In this document: positions 12,501 to 28,729 of the stretch, piece by piece
Layout of the letters: every line of letters starts with the position of its first letter
How positions within the stretch are numbered: position 1 is the stretch's first letter
Assembly (NCBI GenBank): GCA_949752745.1
Contig: OX457034.1
Location: forward strand, 32,531,544 to 32,595,543
Length of the DNA: 64,000 bases
Direction: 5' to 3'
Source of the DNA: Protula sp. h YS-2021
Lineage: Eukaryota; Annelida; Polychaeta; Sabellida; Serpulidae
The notes under the pieces: generated by a model
Databases searched by the model: none
Seen by the model: only the letters and a program-made list of their open reading frames with translations
What the model was told of the DNA's origin: nothing
Program-made: the position numbers and the translations under genes

Positions 12501-15500
12501 TTATAAATAGATTTGTCTATTTCTTAGTGATTGGATGAATGATCAGATCAGTCCTGGAAAAAACTTCACAATAACTATGTAACTGTTTGATATATTTTTT
12601 TAAAGTAAACCTTTGTAACCATATACATCCTTCATGTTACCAGTTACCAATACAAATATATGTAATGTAAGAAGCTACTAAATTTCAACTTACAATTTAG
12701 ATGTTTTCAGCATTTTATTTACAGTAGACTTTGTAAACCTAAATAATTAAAATGTACTTCTATTTCCAGCCGAGTGTGAGATGTGAGAAATAATTCTGGG
12801 GTTACGGTATATACCGCCAAGAACTGGAAAAATAAAAATAAATCAAGGGGTAATGTCATTGAATGTGTGATTTGTTTTAAGAACTACAAAAAGATGTATG
12901 TATTCCATAGGTAAAAATTGTAATTTATTTCTGCATACAAACAATATGTATTTGCACCAATTATCAACTCTAAAGAAATCAGGTATTACACATATACCAC
13001 CGACAAAAATGAAAATCCTGTGACTTTCTCAGTGAATTTGTGATATGGTTCAAGAGTTAGAAAGGAATGTATGTATACCTTTAGTAAAATTTGAACTTTA
13101 TTTCTGGATACAAGCAATCGGTAGCTTCAACAAGTATCAACAGAAACAAATCACCAGAAAACATTGATGTAAAAATTCAAAGGTCCAGTACATAATACGG
13201 CATATCCTCGTCTCGGACATTTGTCGTTGTCATGTATCTGCGCCGTATGTCGAATTATGCTGACACAGTTGACGCCCCACTCTAGCGCTATTACTCTTAT
13301 ATTTATGACTTCCTTAAAATCTAAGCGGTTATTGTTGCAAGATCAAAGATTTCAATTTAGTTCGTTCGTTGCATAGACTGCACATCCTAGCTTTTATTTT
13401 AGTGTTAATGCATGTTTAACTGGCCAGTCGTTAACTGGTCAACCGTCAATGATGGATAATGGATTTACAGACATGTCTTGTTATATTTTCCATGTTGATC
13501 AAACCAACACAGGTTAAACAAGACCCAAACAGTCTGAGAAATCTGATAGATTCACAGCAGGTTATATACAAATAGTGAAAATGGTTAATTTGGTGGATAC
13601 GTTAAATTTTGAAAGTGGAATATCTTTAAAAGTATTGGCGATAGAGAGACGGGAATTTGACGAGATGATATGGCGAATATGAATTATGTATGATCCAGTA
13701 GTGTTTTTAGGCCATTCTGAGCCCTTTAAATTGCACTTTTACAAAGGCAAAGTTTTCTACAGGCGAGTGTTAAATGAATGGTTTTAAGAACAGCGAGATA
13801 GTTTTTTTATAAATAGATTTGTCTATTTCTTAGTGATTGGATGAATGATCAGATCAGTCCTGGAAAAAACTTCACAATAACTATGTAACTGTTTGATATA
13901 TTTTTTTAAAGTAAACCTTTGTAACCATATACATCCTTCATGTTACCAGTTACCAATACAAATATATGTAATGTAAGAAGCTACTAAATTTCAACTTACA
14001 ATTTAGATGTTTTCAGCATTTTATTTACAGTAGACTTTGTAAACCTAAATAATTAAAATGTACTTCTATTTCCAGCCGAGTGTGAGATGTGAGAAATAAT
14101 TCTGGGGTTACGGTATATACCGCCAACAACTGGAAAAATAAAAATAAATCAAGGGGTAATGTCATTGAATGTGTGATTTGTTTTAAGAACTACAAAAAGA
14201 TGTATGTATTCCATAGGTAAAAATTGTAATTTATTTCTGCATACAAACAATATGTATTTGCACCAATTATCAACTCTAAAGAAATCAGGTATTACACATA
14301 TACCACCGACAAAAATGAAAATCCTGTGACTTTCTCAGTGAATTTGTGATATGGTTCAAGAGTTAGAAAGGAATGTATGTATACCTTTAGTAAAATTTGA
14401 ACTTTATTTCTGGATACAAGCAATCGGTAGCTTCAACAAGTATCAACAGAAACAAATCACCAGAAAACATTGATGTAAAAATTCAAAGGTCCAGTACATA
14501 ATACGGCATATCCTCGTCTCGGACATTTGTCGTTGTCATGTATCTGCGCCGTATGTCGAATTATGCTGACACAGTTGACGCCCCACTCTAGCGCTATTAC
14601 TCTTATATTTATGACTTCCTTAAAATCTAAGCGGTTATTGTTGCAAGATCAAAGATTTCAATTTAGTTCGTTCGTTGCATAGACTGCACATCCTAGCTTT
14701 TATTTTAGTGTTAATGCATGTTTAACTGGCCAGTCGTTAACTGGTCAACCGTCAATGATGGATAATGGATTTACAGACATGTCTTGTTATATTTTCCATG
14801 TTGATCAAACCAACACAGGTTAAACAAGACCCAAACAGTCTGAGAAATCTGATAGATTCACAGCAGGTTATATACAAATAGTGAAAATGGTTAATTTGGT
14901 GGATACGTTAAATTTTGAAAGTGGAATATCTTTAAAAGTATTGGCGATAGAGAGACGGGAATTTGACGAGGTGATATGGCGAATATGAGTTATGTATGAT
15001 CCAGTAGTGTTTTTAGGCCATTCTGAGCCCTTTAAATTGCACTTTTACAAAGGCAAAGTTTTCTACAGGCGAGTGTTAAATGAATGGTTTTAAGAACAGC
15101 GAGATAGTTTTTTTATAAATAGATTTGTCTATTTCTTAGTGATTGGATGAATGATCAGATCAGTCCTGGAAAAAACTTCACAATAACTATGTAACTGTTT
15201 GATATATTTTTTTAAAGTAAACCTTTGTAACCATATACATCCTTCATGTTACCAGTTACCAATACAAATATATGTAATGTAAGAAGCTACTAAATTTCAA
15301 CTTACAATTTAGATGTTTTCAGCATTTTATTTACAGTAGACTTTGTAAACCTAAATAATTAAAATGTACTTCTATTTCCAGCCGAGTGTGAGATGTGAGA
15401 AATAATTCTGGGGTTACGGTATATACCGCCAACAACTGGAAAAATAAAAATAAATCAAGGGGTAATGTCATTGAATGTGTGATTTGTTTTAAGAACTACA

Positions 15501-15672
15501 AAAAGATGTATGTATTCCATAGGTAAAAATTGTAATTTATTTCTGCATACAAACAATATGTATTTGCACCAATTATCAACTCTAAAGAAATCAGGTATTA
15601 CACATATACCACCGACAAAAATGAAAATCCTGTGACTTTCTCAGTGAATTTGTGATATGGTTCAAGAGTTAG

Positions 15673-18284
15673 AAAGGAATGTATGTATACCTTTAGTAAA
15701 ATTTGAACTTTATTTCTGGATACAAGCAATCGGTAGCTTCAACAAGTATCAACAGAAACAAATCACCAGAAAACATTGATGTAAAAATTCAAAGGTCCAG
15801 TACATAATACGGCATATCCTCGTCTCGGACATTTGTCGTTGTCATGTATCTGCGCCGTATGTCGAATTATGCTGACACAGTTGACGCCCCACTCTAGCGC
15901 TATTACTCTTATATTTATGACTTCCTTAAAATCTAAGCGGTTATTGTTGCAAGATCAAAGATTTCAATTTAGTTCGTTCGTTGCATAGACTGCACATCCT
16001 AGCTTTTATTTTAGTGTTAATGCATGTTTAACTGGCCAGTCGTTAACTGGTCAACCGTCAATGATGGATAATGGATTTACAGACATGTCTTGTTATATTT
16101 TCCATGTTGATCAAACCAACACAGGTTAAACAAGACCCAAACAGTCTGAGAAATCTGATAGATTCACAGCAGGTTATATACAAATAGTGAAAATGGTTAA
16201 TTTGGTGGATACGTTAAATTTTGAAAGTGGAATATATTTAAAAGTATTGGCGATAGAGAGACGGGAATTTGACGAGGTGATATGGCGAATATGAATTATG
16301 TATGATCCAGTAGTGTTTTTAGGCCATTCTGAGCCCTTTAAATTGCACTTTTACAAAGGCAAAGTTTTCTACAGGCGAGTGTTAAATGAATGGTTTTAAG
16401 AACAGCGAGATAGTTTTTTTATAAATAGATTTGTCTATTTCTTAGTGATTGGATGAATGATCAGATCAGTCCTGGAAAAAACTTCACAATAACTATGTAA
16501 CTGTTTGATATATTTTTTTAAAGTAAACCTTTGTAACCATATACATCCTTCATGTTACCAGTTACCAATACAAATATATGTAATGTAAGAAGCTACTAAA
16601 TTTCAACTTACAATTTAGATGTTTTCAGCATTTTATTTACAGTAGACTTTGTAAACCTAAATAATTAAAATGTACTTCTATTTCCAGCCGAGTGTGAGAT
16701 GTGAGAAATAATTCTGGGGTTACGGTATATACCGCCAACAACTGGAAAAATAAAAATAAATCAAGGGGTAATGTCATTGAATGTGTGATTTGTTTTAAGA
16801 ACTACAAAAAGATGTATGTATTCCATAGGTAAAAATTGTAATTTATTTCTGCATACAAACAATATGTATTTGCACCAATTATCAACTCTAAAGAAATCAG
16901 GTATTACACATATACCACCGACAAAAATGAAAATCCTGTGACTTTCTCAGTGAATTTGTGATATGGTTCAAGAGTTAGAAAGGAATGTATGTATACCTTT
17001 AGTAAAATTTGAACTTTATTTCTGGATACAAGCAATCGGTAGCTTCAACAAGTATCAACAGAAACAAATCACCAGAAAACATTGATGTAAAAATTCAAAG
17101 GTCCAGTACATAATACGGCATATCCTCGTCTCGGACATTTGTCGTTGTCATGTATCTGCGCCGTATGTCGAATTATGCTGACACAGTTGACGCCCCACTC
17201 TAGCGCTATTACTCTTATATTTATGACTTCCTTAAAATCTAAGCGGTTATTGTTGCAAGATCAAAGATTTCAATTTAGTTCGTTCGTTGCATAGACTGCA
17301 CATCCTAGCTTTTATTTTAGTGTTAATGCATGTTTAACTGGCCAGTCGTTAACTGGTCAACCGTCAATGATGGATAATGGATTTACAGACATGTCTTGTT
17401 ATATTTTCCATGTTGATCAAACCAACACAGGTTAAACAAGACCCAAACAGTCTGAGAAATCTGATAGATTCACAGCAGGTTATATACAAATAGTGAAAAT
17501 GGTTAATTTGGTGGATACGTTAAATTTTGAAAGTGGAATATATTTAAAAGTATTGGCGATAGAGAGACGGGAATTTGACGAGGTGATATGGCGAATATGA
17601 ATTATGTATGATCCAGTAGTGTTTTTAGGCCATTCTGAGCCCTTTAAATTGCACTTTTACAAAGGCAAAGTTTTCTACAGGCGAGTGTTAAATGAATGGT
17701 TTTAAGAACAGCGAGATAGTTTTTTTATAAATAGATTTGTATATTTCTTAGTGATTGGATGAATGATCAGATCAGTCCTGGAAAAAACTTCACAATAACT
17801 ATGTAACTGTTTGATATATTTTTTTAAAGTAAACCTTTGTAACCATATACATCCTTCATGTTACCAGTTACCAATACAAATATATGTAATGTAAGAAGCT
17901 ACTAAATTTCAACTTACAATTTAGATGTTTTCAGCATTTTATTTACAGTAGACTTTGTAAACCTAAATAATTAAAATGTACTTCTATTTCCAGCCGAGTG
18001 TGAGATGTGAGAAATAATTCTGGGGTTACGGTATATACCGCCAACAACTGGAAAAATAAAAATAAATCAAGGGGTAATGTCATTGAATGTGTGATTTGTT
18101 TTAAGAACTACAAAAAGATGTATGTATTCCATAGGTAAAAATTGTAATTTATTTCTGCATACAAACAATATGTATTTGCACCAATTATCAACTCTAAAGA
18201 AATCAGGTATTACACATATACCACCGACAAAAATGAAAATCCTGTGACTTTCTCAGTGAATTTGTGATATGGTTCAAGAGTTAG
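15673..18284. repeat. Adjacent unit pair sharing the GGAATATATTT variant
   Basis: Units 15673 and 16979 have GGAATATATTTAAAAG where other units have GGAATATCTTTAAAAG. The second unit also has a private TTGTATATTTC in place of TTGTCTATTTC. This is another neighbour-shared variant marking a recent local duplication. Confidence 0.85.
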
Positions 18285-21200
18285 AAAGGAATGTATGTAT
18301 ACCTTTAGTAAAATTTGAACTTTATTTCTGGATACAAGCAATCGGTAGCTTCAACAAGTATCAACAGAAACAAATCACCAGAAAACATTGATGTAAAAAT
18401 TCAAAGGTCCAGTACATAATACGGCATATCCTCGTCTCGGACATTTGTCGTTGTCATGTATCTGCGCCGTATGTCGAATTATGCTGACACAGTTGACGCC
18501 CCACTCTAGCGCTATTACTCTTATATTTATGACTTCCTTAAAATCTAAGCGGTTATTGTTGCAAGATCAAAGATTTCAATTTAGTTCGTTCGTTGCATAG
18601 ACTGCACATCCTAGCTTTTATTTTAGTGTTAATGCATGTTTAACTGGCCAGTCGTTAACTGGTCAACCGTCAATGATGGATAATGGATTTACAGACATGT
18701 CTTGTTATATTTTCCATGTTGATCAAACCAACACAGGTTAAACAAGACCCAAACAGTCTGAGAAATCTGATAGATTCACAGCAGGTTATATACAAATAGT
18801 GAAAATGGTTAATTTGGTCGATACGTTAAATTTTGAAAGTGGAATATCTTTAAAAGTATTGGCGATAGAGAGACGGGAATTTGACGAGGTGATATGGCGA
18901 ATATGAATTATGTATGATCCAGTAGTGTTTTTAGGCCATTCTGAGCCCTTTAAATTGCACTTTTACAAAGGCAAAGTTTTCTACAGGCGAGTGTTAAATG
19001 AATGGTTTTAAGAACAGCGAGATAGTTTTTTTATAAATAGATTTGTCTATTTCTTAGTGATTGGATGAATGATCAGATCAGTCCTGGAAAAAACTTCACA
19101 ATAACTATGTAACTGTTTGATATATTTTTTTAAAGTAAACCTTTGTAACCATATACATCCTTCATGTTACCAGTTACCAATACAAATATATGTAATGTAA
19201 GAAGCTACTAAATTTCAACTTACAATTTAGATGTTTTCAGCATTTTATTTACAGTAGACTTTGTAAACCTAAATAATTTAAATGTACTTCTATTTCCAGC
19301 CGAGTGTGAGATGTGAGAAATAATTCTGGGGTTACGGTATATACCGCCAACAACTGGAAAAATAAAAATAAATCAAGGGGTAATGTCATTGAATGTGTGA
19401 TTTGTTTTAAGAACTACAAAAAGATGTATGTATTCCATAGGTAAAAATTGTAATTTATTTCTGCATACAAACAATATGTATTTGCACCAATTATCAACTC
19501 TAAAGAAATCAGGTATTACACATATACCACCGACAAAAATGAAAATCCTGTGACTTTCTCAGTGAATTTGTGATATGGTTCAAGAGTTAGAAAGGAATGT
19601 ATGTATACCTTTAGTAAAATTTGAACTTTATTTCTGGATACAAGCAATCGGTAGCTTCAACAAGTATCAACAGAAACAAATCACCAGAAAACATTGATGT
19701 AAAAATTCAAAGGTCCAGTACATAATACGGCATATCCTCGTCTCGGACATTTGTCGTTGTCATGTATCTGCGCCGTATGTCGAATTATGCTGACACAGTT
19801 GACGCCCCACTCTAGCGCTATTACTCTTATATTTATGACTTCCTTAAAATCTAAGCGGTTATTGTTGCAAGATCAAAGATTTCAATTTAGTTCGTTCGTT
19901 GCATAGACTGCACATCCTAGCTTTTATTTTAGTGTTAATGCATGTTTAACTGGCCAGTCGTTAACTGGTCAACCGTCAATGATGGATAATGGATTTACAG
20001 ACATGTCTTGTTATATTTTCCATGTTGATCAAACCAACACAGGTTAAACAAGACCCAAACAGTCTGAGAAATCTGATAGATTCACAGCAGGTTATATACA
20101 AATAGTGAAAATGGTTAATTTGGTGGATACGTTAAATTTTGAAAGTGGAATATCTTTAAAAGTATTGGCGATAGAGAGACGGGAATTTGACGAGGTGATA
20201 TGGCGAATATGAATTATGTATGATCCAGTAGTGTTTTTAGGCCATTCTGAGCCCTTTAAATTGCACTTTTACAAAGGCAAAGTTTTCTACAGGCGAGTGT
20301 TAAATGAATGGTTTTAAGAACAGCGAGATAGTTTTTTTATAAATAGATTTGTCTATTTCTTAGTGATTGGATGAATGATCAGATCAGTCCTGGAAAAAAC
20401 TTCACAATAACTATGTAACTGTTTGATATATTTTTTTAAAGTAAACCTTTGTAACCATATACATCCTTCATGTTACCAGTTACCAATACAAATATATGTA
20501 ATGTAAGAAGCTACTAAATTTCAACTTACAATTTAGATGTTTTCAGCATTTTATTTACAGTAGACTTTGTAAACCTAAATAATTAAAATGTACTTCTATT
20601 TCCAGCCGAGTGTGAGATGTGAGAAATAATTCTGGGGTTACGGTATATACCGCCAACAACTGGAAAAATAAAAATAAATCAAGGGGTAATGTCATTGAAT
20701 GTGTGATTTGTTTTAAGAACTACAAAAAGATGTATGTATTCCATAGGTAAAAATTGTAATTTATTTCTGCATACAAACAATATGTATTTGCACCAATTAT
20801 CAACTCTAAAGAAATCAGGTATTACACATATACCACCGACAAAAATGAAAATCCTGTGACTTTCTCAGTGAATTTGTGATATGGTTCAAGAGTTAGAAAG
20901 GAATGTATGTATACCTTTAGTAAAATTTGAACTTTATTTCTGGATACAAGCAATCGGTAGCTTCAACAAGTATCAACAGAAACAAATCACCAGAAAACAT
21001 TGATGTAAAAATTCAAAGGTCCAGTACATAATACGGCATATCCTCGTCTCGGACATTTGTCGTTGTCATGTATCTGCGCCGTATGTCGAATTATGCTGAC
21101 ACAGTTGACGCCCCACTCTAGCGCTATTACTCTTATATTTATGACTTCCTTAAAATCTAAGCGGTTATTGTTGCAAGATCAAAGATTTCAATTTAGTTCG

Positions 21201-24200
21201 TTCGTTGCATAGACTGCACATCCTAGCTTTTATTTTAGTGTTAATGCATGTTTAACTGGCCAGTCGTTAACTGGTCAACCGTCAATGATGGATAATGGAT
21301 TTACAGACATGTCTTGTTATATTTTCCATGTTGATCAAACCAACACAGGTTAAACAAGACCCAAACAGTCTGAGAAATCTGATAGATTCACAGCAGGTTA
21401 TATACAAATAGTGAAAATGGTTAATTTGGTGGATACGTTAAATTTTGAAAGTGGAATATCTTTAAAAGTATTGGCGATAGAGAGACGGGAATTTGACGAG
21501 GTGATATGGCGAATATGAATTATGTATGATCCAGTAGTGTTTTTAGGCCATTCTGAGCCCTTTAAATTGCACTTTTACAAAGGCAAAGTTTTCTACAGGC
21601 GAGTGTTAAATGAATGGTTTTAAGAACAGCGAGATAGTTTTTTTATAAATAGATTTGTCTATTTCTTAGTGATTGGATGAATGATCAGATCAGTCCTGGA
21701 AAAAACTTCACAATAACTATGTAACTGTTTGATATATTTTTTTAAAGTAAACCTTTGTAACCATATACATCCTTCATGTTACCAGTTACCAATACAAATA
21801 TATGTAATGTAAGAAGCTACTAAATTTCAACTTACAATTTAGATGTTTTCAGCATTTTATTTACAGTAGACTTTGTAAACCTAAATAATTAAAATGTACT
21901 TCTATTTCCAGCCGAGTGTGAGATGTGAGAAATAATTCTGGGGTTACGGTATATACCGCCAACAACTGGAAAAATAAAAATAAATCAAGGGGTAATGTCA
22001 TTGAATGTGTGATTTGTTTTAAGAACTACAAAAAGATGTATGTATTCCATAGGTAAAAATTGTAATTTATTTCTGCATACAAACAATATGTATTTGCACC
22101 AATTATCAACTCTAAAGAAATCAGGTATTACACATATACCACCGACAAAAATGAAAATCCTGTGACTTTCTCAGTGAATTTGTGATATGGTTCAAGAGTT
22201 AGAAAGGAATGTATGTATACCTTTAGTAAAATTTGAACTTTATTTCTGGATACAAGCAATCGGTAGCTTCAACAAGTATCAACAGAAACAAATCACCAGA
22301 AAACATTGATGTAAAAATTCAAAGGTCCAGTACATAATACGGCATATCCTCGTCTCGGACATTTGTCGTTGTCATGTATCTGCGCCGTATGTCGAATTAT
22401 GCTGACACAGTTGACGCCCCACTCTAGCGCTATTACTCTTATATTTATGACTTCCTTAAAATCTAAGCGGTTATTGTTGCAAGATCAAAGATTTCAATTT
22501 AGTTCGTTCGTTGCATAGACTGCACATCCTAGCTTTTATTTTAGTGTTAATGCATGTTTAACTGGCCAGTCGTTAACTGGTCAACCGTCAATGATGGATA
22601 ATGGATTTACAGACATGTCTTGTTATATTTTCCATGTTGATCAAACCAACACAGGTTAAACAAGACCCAAACAGTCTGAGAAATCTGATAGATTCACAGC
22701 AGGTTATATACAAATAGTGAAAATGGTTAATTTGGTGGATACGTTAAATTTTGAAAGTGGAATATCTTTAAAAGTATTGGCGATAGAGAGACGGGAATTT
22801 GACGAGGTGATATGGCGAATATGAATTATGTATGATCCAGTAGTGTTTTTAGGCCATTCTGAGCCCTTTAAATTGCACTTTTACAAAGGCAAAGTTTTCT
22901 ACAGGCGAGTGTTAAATGAATGGTTTTAAGAACAGCGAGATAGTTTTTTATAAATAGATTTGTCTATTTCTTAGTGATTGGATGAATGATCAGATCAGTC
23001 CTGGAAAAAACTTCACAATAACTATGTAACTGTTTGATATATTTTTTTAAAGTAAACCTTTGTAACCATATACATCCTTCATGTTACCAGTTACCAATAC
23101 AAATATATGTAATGTAAGAAGCTACTAAATTTCAACTTACAATTTAGATGTTTTCAGCATTTTATTTACAGTAGACTTTGTAAACCTAAATAATTAAAAT
23201 GTACTTCTATTTCCAGCCGAGTGTGAGATGTGAGAAATAATTCTGGGGTTACGGTATATACCGCCAACAACTGGAAAAATAAAAATAAATCAAGGGGTAA
23301 TGTCATTGAATGTGTGATTTGTTTTAAGAACTACAAAAAGATGTATGTATTCCATAGGTAAAAATTGTAATTTATTTCTGCATACAAACAATATGTATTT
23401 GCACCAATTATCAACTCTAAAGAAATCAGGTATTACACATATACCACCGACAAAAATGAAAATCCTGTGACTTTCTCAGTGAATTTGTGATATGGTTCAA
23501 GAGTTAGAAAGGAATGTATGTATACCTTTAGTAAAATTTGAACTTTATTTCTGGATACAAGCAATCGGTAGCTTCAACAAGTATCAACAGAAACAAATCA
23601 CCAGAAAACATTGATGTAAAAATTCAAAGGTCCAGTACATAATACGGCATATCCTCGTCTCGGACATTTGTCGTTGTCATGTATCTGCGCCGTATGTCGA
23701 ATTATGCTGACACAGTTGACGCCCCACTCTAGCGCTATTACTCTTATATTTATGACTTCCTTAAAATCTAAGCGGTTATTGTTGCAAGATCAAAGATTTC
23801 AATTTAGTTCGTTCGTTGCATAGACTGCACATCCTAGCTTTTATTTTAGTGTTAATGCATGTTTAACTGGCCAGTCGTTAACTGGTCAACCGTCAATGAT
23901 GGATAATGGATTTACAGACATGTCTTGTTATATTTTCCATGTTGATCAAACCAACACAGGTTAAACAAGACCCAAACAGTCTGAGAAATCTGATAGATTC
24001 ACAGCAGGTTATATACAAATAGTGAAAATGGTTAATTTGGTGGATACGTTAAATTTTGAAAGTGGAATATCTTTAAAAGTATTGGCGATAGAGAGACGGG
24101 AATTTGACGAGATGATATGGCGAATATGAATTATGTATGATCCAGTAGTGTTTTTAGGCCATTCTGAGCCCTTTAAATTGCACTTTTACAAAGGCAAAGT

Positions 24201-27200
24201 TTTCTACAGGCGAGTGTTAAATGAATGGTTTTAAGAACAGCGAGATAGTTTTTTTATAAATAGATTTGTCTATTTCTTAGTGATTGGATGAATGATCAGA
24301 TCAGTCCTGGAAAAAACTTCACAATAACTATGTAACTGTTTGATATATTTTTTTAAAGTAAACCTTTGTAACCATATACATCCTTCATGTTACCAGTTAC
24401 CAATACAAATATATGTAATGTAAGAAGCTACTAAATTTCAACTTACAATTTAGATGTTTTCAGCATTTTATTTACAGTAGACTTTGTAAACCTAAATAAT
24501 TAAAATGTACTTCTATTTCCAGCCGAGTGTGAGATGTGAGAAATAATTCTGGGGTTACGGTATATACCGCCAACAACTGGAAAAATAAAAATAAATCAAG
24601 GGGTAATGTCATTGAATGTGTGATTTGTTTTAAGAACTACAAAAAGATGTATGTATTCCATAGGTAAAAATTGTAATTTATTTCTGCATACAAACAATAT
24701 GTATTTGCACCAATTATCAACTCTAAAGAAATCAGGTATTACACATATACCACCGACAAAAATGAAAATCCTGTGACTTTCTCAGTGAATTTGTGATATG
24801 GTTCAAGAGTTAGAAAGGAATGTATGTATACCTTTAGTAAAATTTGAACTTTATTTCTGGATACAAGCAATCGGTAGCTTCAACAAGTATCAACAGAAAC
24901 AAATCACCAGAAAACATTGATGTAAAAATTCAAAGGTCCAGTACATAATACGGCATATCCTCGTCTCGGACATTTGTCGTTGTTATGTATCTGCGCCGTA
25001 TGTCGAATTATGCTGACACAGTTGACGCCCCACTCTAGCGCTATTACTCTTATATTTATGACTTCCTTAAAATCTAAGCGGTTATTGTTGCAAGATCAAA
25101 GATTTTAATTTAGTTCGTTCGTTGCATAGACTGCACATCCTAGCTTTTATTTTAGTGTTAATGCATGTTTAACTGGCCAGTCGTTAACTGGTCAACCGTC
25201 AATGATGGATAATGGATTTACAGACATGTCTTGTTATATTTTCCATGTTGATCAAACCAACACAGGTTAAACAAGACCCAAACAGTCTGAGAAATCTGAT
25301 AGATTCACAGCAGGTTATATACAAATAGTGAAAATGGTTAATTTGGTGGATACGTTAAATTTTGAAAGTGGAATATCTTTAAAAGTATTGGCGATAGAGA
25401 GACGGGAATTTGACGAGGTGATATGGCGAATATGAATTATGTATGATCCAGTAGTGTTTTTAGGCCATTCTGAGCCCTTTAAATTGCACTTTTACAAAGG
25501 CAAAGTTTTCTACAGGCGAGTGTTAAATGAATGGTTTTAAGAACAGCGAGATAGTTTTTTATAAATAGATTTGTCTATTTCTTAGTGATTGGATGAATGA
25601 TCAGATCAGTCCTGGAAAAAACTTCACAATAACTATGTAACTGTTTGATATATTTTTTTAAAGTAAACCTTTGTAACCATATACATCCTTCATGTTACCA
25701 GTTACCAATACAAATATATGTAATGTAAGAAGCTACTAAATTTCAACTTACAATTTAGATGTTTTCAGCATTTTATTTACAGTAGACTTTGTAAACCTAA
25801 ATAATTAAAATGTACTTCTATTTCCAGCCGAGTGTGAGATGTGAGAAATAATTCTGGGGTTACGGTATATACCGCCAACAACTGGAAAAATAAAAATAAA
25901 TCAAGGGGTAATGTCATTGAATGTGTGATTTGTTTTAAGAACTACAAAAAGATGTATGTATTCCATAGGTAAAAATTGTAATTTATTTCTGCATACAAAC
26001 AATATGTATTTGCACCAATTATCAACTCTAAAGAAATCAGGTATTACACATATACCACCGACAAAAATGAAAATCCTGTGACTTTCTCAGTGAATTTGTG
26101 ATATGGTTCAAGAGTTAGAAAGGAATGTATGTATACCTTTAGTAAAATTTGAACTTTATTTCTGGATACAAGCAATCGGTAGCTTCAACAAGTATCAACA
26201 GAAACAAATCACCAGAAAACATTGATGTAAAAATTCAAAGGTCCAGTACATAATACGGCATATCCTCGTCTCGGACATTTGTCGTTGTCATGTATCTGCG
26301 CCGTATGTCGAATTATGCTGACACAGTTGACGCCCCACTCTAGCGCTATTACTCTTATATTTATGACTTCCTTAAAATCTAAGCGGTTATTGTTGCAAGA
26401 TCAAAGATTTCAATTTAGTTCGTTCGTTGCATAGACTGCACATCCTAGCTTTTATTTTAGTGTTAATGCATGTTTAACTGGCCAGTCGTTAACTGGTCAA
26501 CCGTCAATGATGGATAATGGATTTACAGACATGTCTTGTTATATTTTCCATGTTGATCAAACCAACACAGGTTAAACAAGACCCAAACAGTCTGAGAAAT
26601 CTGATAGATTCACAGCAGGTTATATACAAATAGTGAAAATGGTTAATTTGGTGGATACGTTAAATTTTGAAAGTGGAATATCTTTAAAAGTATTGGCGAT
26701 AGAGAGACGGGAATTTGACGAGGTGATATGGCGAATATGAATTATGTATGATCCAGTAGTGTTTTTAGGCCATTCTGAGCCCTTTAAATTGCACTTTTAC
26801 AAAGGCAAAGTTTTCTACAGGCGAGTGTTAAATGAATGGTTTTAAGAACAGCGAGATAGTTTTTTTATAAATAGATTTGTCTATTTCTTAGTGATTGGAT
26901 GAATGATCAGATCAGTCCTGGAAAAAACTTCACAATAACTATGTAACTGTTTGATATATTTTTTTAAAGTAAACCTTTGTAACCATATACATCCTTCATG
27001 TTACCAGTTACCAATACAAATATATGTAATGTAAGAAGCTACTAAATTTCAACTTACAATTTAGATGTTTTCAGCATTTTATTTACAGTAGACTTTGTAA
27101 ACCTAAATAATTAAAATGTACTTCTATTTCCAGCCGAGTGTGAGATGTGAGAAATAATTCTGGGGTTACGGTATATACCGCCAACAACTGGAAAAATAAA

Positions 27201-27424
27201 AATAAATCAAGGGGTAATGTCATTGAATGTGTGATTTGTTTTAAGAACTACAAAAAGATGTATGTATTCCATAGGTAAAAATTGTAATTTATTTCTGCAT
27301 ACAAACAATATGTATTTGCACCAATTATCAACTCTAAAGAAATCAGGTATTACACATATACCACCGACAAAAATGAAAATCCTGTGACTTTCTCAGTGAA
27401 TTTGTGATATGGTTCAAGAGTTAG

Positions 27425-28729
27425 AAAGGAATGTATGTATACCTTTAGTAAAATTTGAACTTTATTTCTGGATACAAGCAATCGGTAGCTTCAACAAGTA
27501 TCAACAGAAACAAATCACCAGAAAACATTGATGTAAAAATTCAAAGGTCCAGTACATAATACGGCATATCCTCGTCTCGGACATTTGTCGTTGTCATGTA
27601 TCTGCGCCGTATGTCGAATTATGCTGACACAGTTGACGCCCCACTCTAGCGCTATTACTCTTATATTTATGACTTCCTTAAAATCTAAGCGGTTATTGTT
27701 GCAAGATCAAAGATTTCAATTTAGTTCGTTCGTTGCATAGACTGCACATCCTAGCTTTTATTTTAGTGTTAATGCATGTTTAACTGGCCAGTCGTTAACT
27801 GGTCAACCGTCAATGATGGATAATGGATTTACAGACATGTCTTGTTATATTTTCCATGTTGATCAAACCAACACAGGTTAAACAAGACCCAAACAGTCTG
27901 AGAAATCTGATAGATTCACAGCAGGTTATATACAAATAGTGAAAATGGTTAATTTGGTCGATACGTTAAATTTTGAAAGTGGAATATCTTTAAAAGTATT
28001 GGCGATAGAGAGACGGGAATTTGACGAGATGATATGGCGAATATGAATTATGTATGATCCAGTAGTGTTTTTAGGCCATTCTGAGCCCTTTAAATTGCAC
28101 TTTTACAAAGCAAAGTTTTCTACAGGCGAGTGTTAAATGAATGGTTTTAAGAACAGCGAGATAGTTTTTTTATAAATAGATTTGTCTATTTCTTAGTGAT
28201 TGGATGAATGATCAGATCAGTCCTGGAAAAAACTTCACAATAACTATGTAACTGTTTGATATATTTTTTTAAAGTAAACCTTTGTAACCATATACATCCT
28301 TCATGTTACCAGTTACCAATACAAATATATGTAATGTAAGAAGCTACTAAATTTCAACTTACAATTTAGATGTTTTCAGCATTTTATTTACAGTAGACTT
28401 TGTAAACCTAAATAATTAAAATGTACTTCTATTTCCAGCCGAGTGTGAGATGTGAGAAATAATTCTGGGGTTACGGTATATACCGCCAACAACTGGAAAA
28501 ATAAAAATAAATCAAGGGGTAATGTCATTGAATGTGTGATTTGTTTTAAGAACTACAAAAAGATGTATGTATTCCATAGGTAAAAATTGTAATTTATTTC
28601 TGCATACAAACAATATGTATTTGCACCAATTATCAACTCTAAAGAAATCAGGTATTACACATATACCACCGACAAAAATGAAAATCCTGTGACTTTCTCA
28701 GTGAATTTGTGATATGGTTCAAGAGTTAG
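27425..28729. repeat. Last complete unit before insert 1, variant-rich
   Basis: This 1305-bp unit combines GGTCGATACG (otherwise seen only in unit 18285), GAGATGATA, and a one-base deletion giving ACAAAGCAAAG. The deletion is shared with units 39661 and 42272 on the far side of insert 1. It is a mosaic that links array block 1 to the uniform subfamily of block 2. Confidence 0.85.
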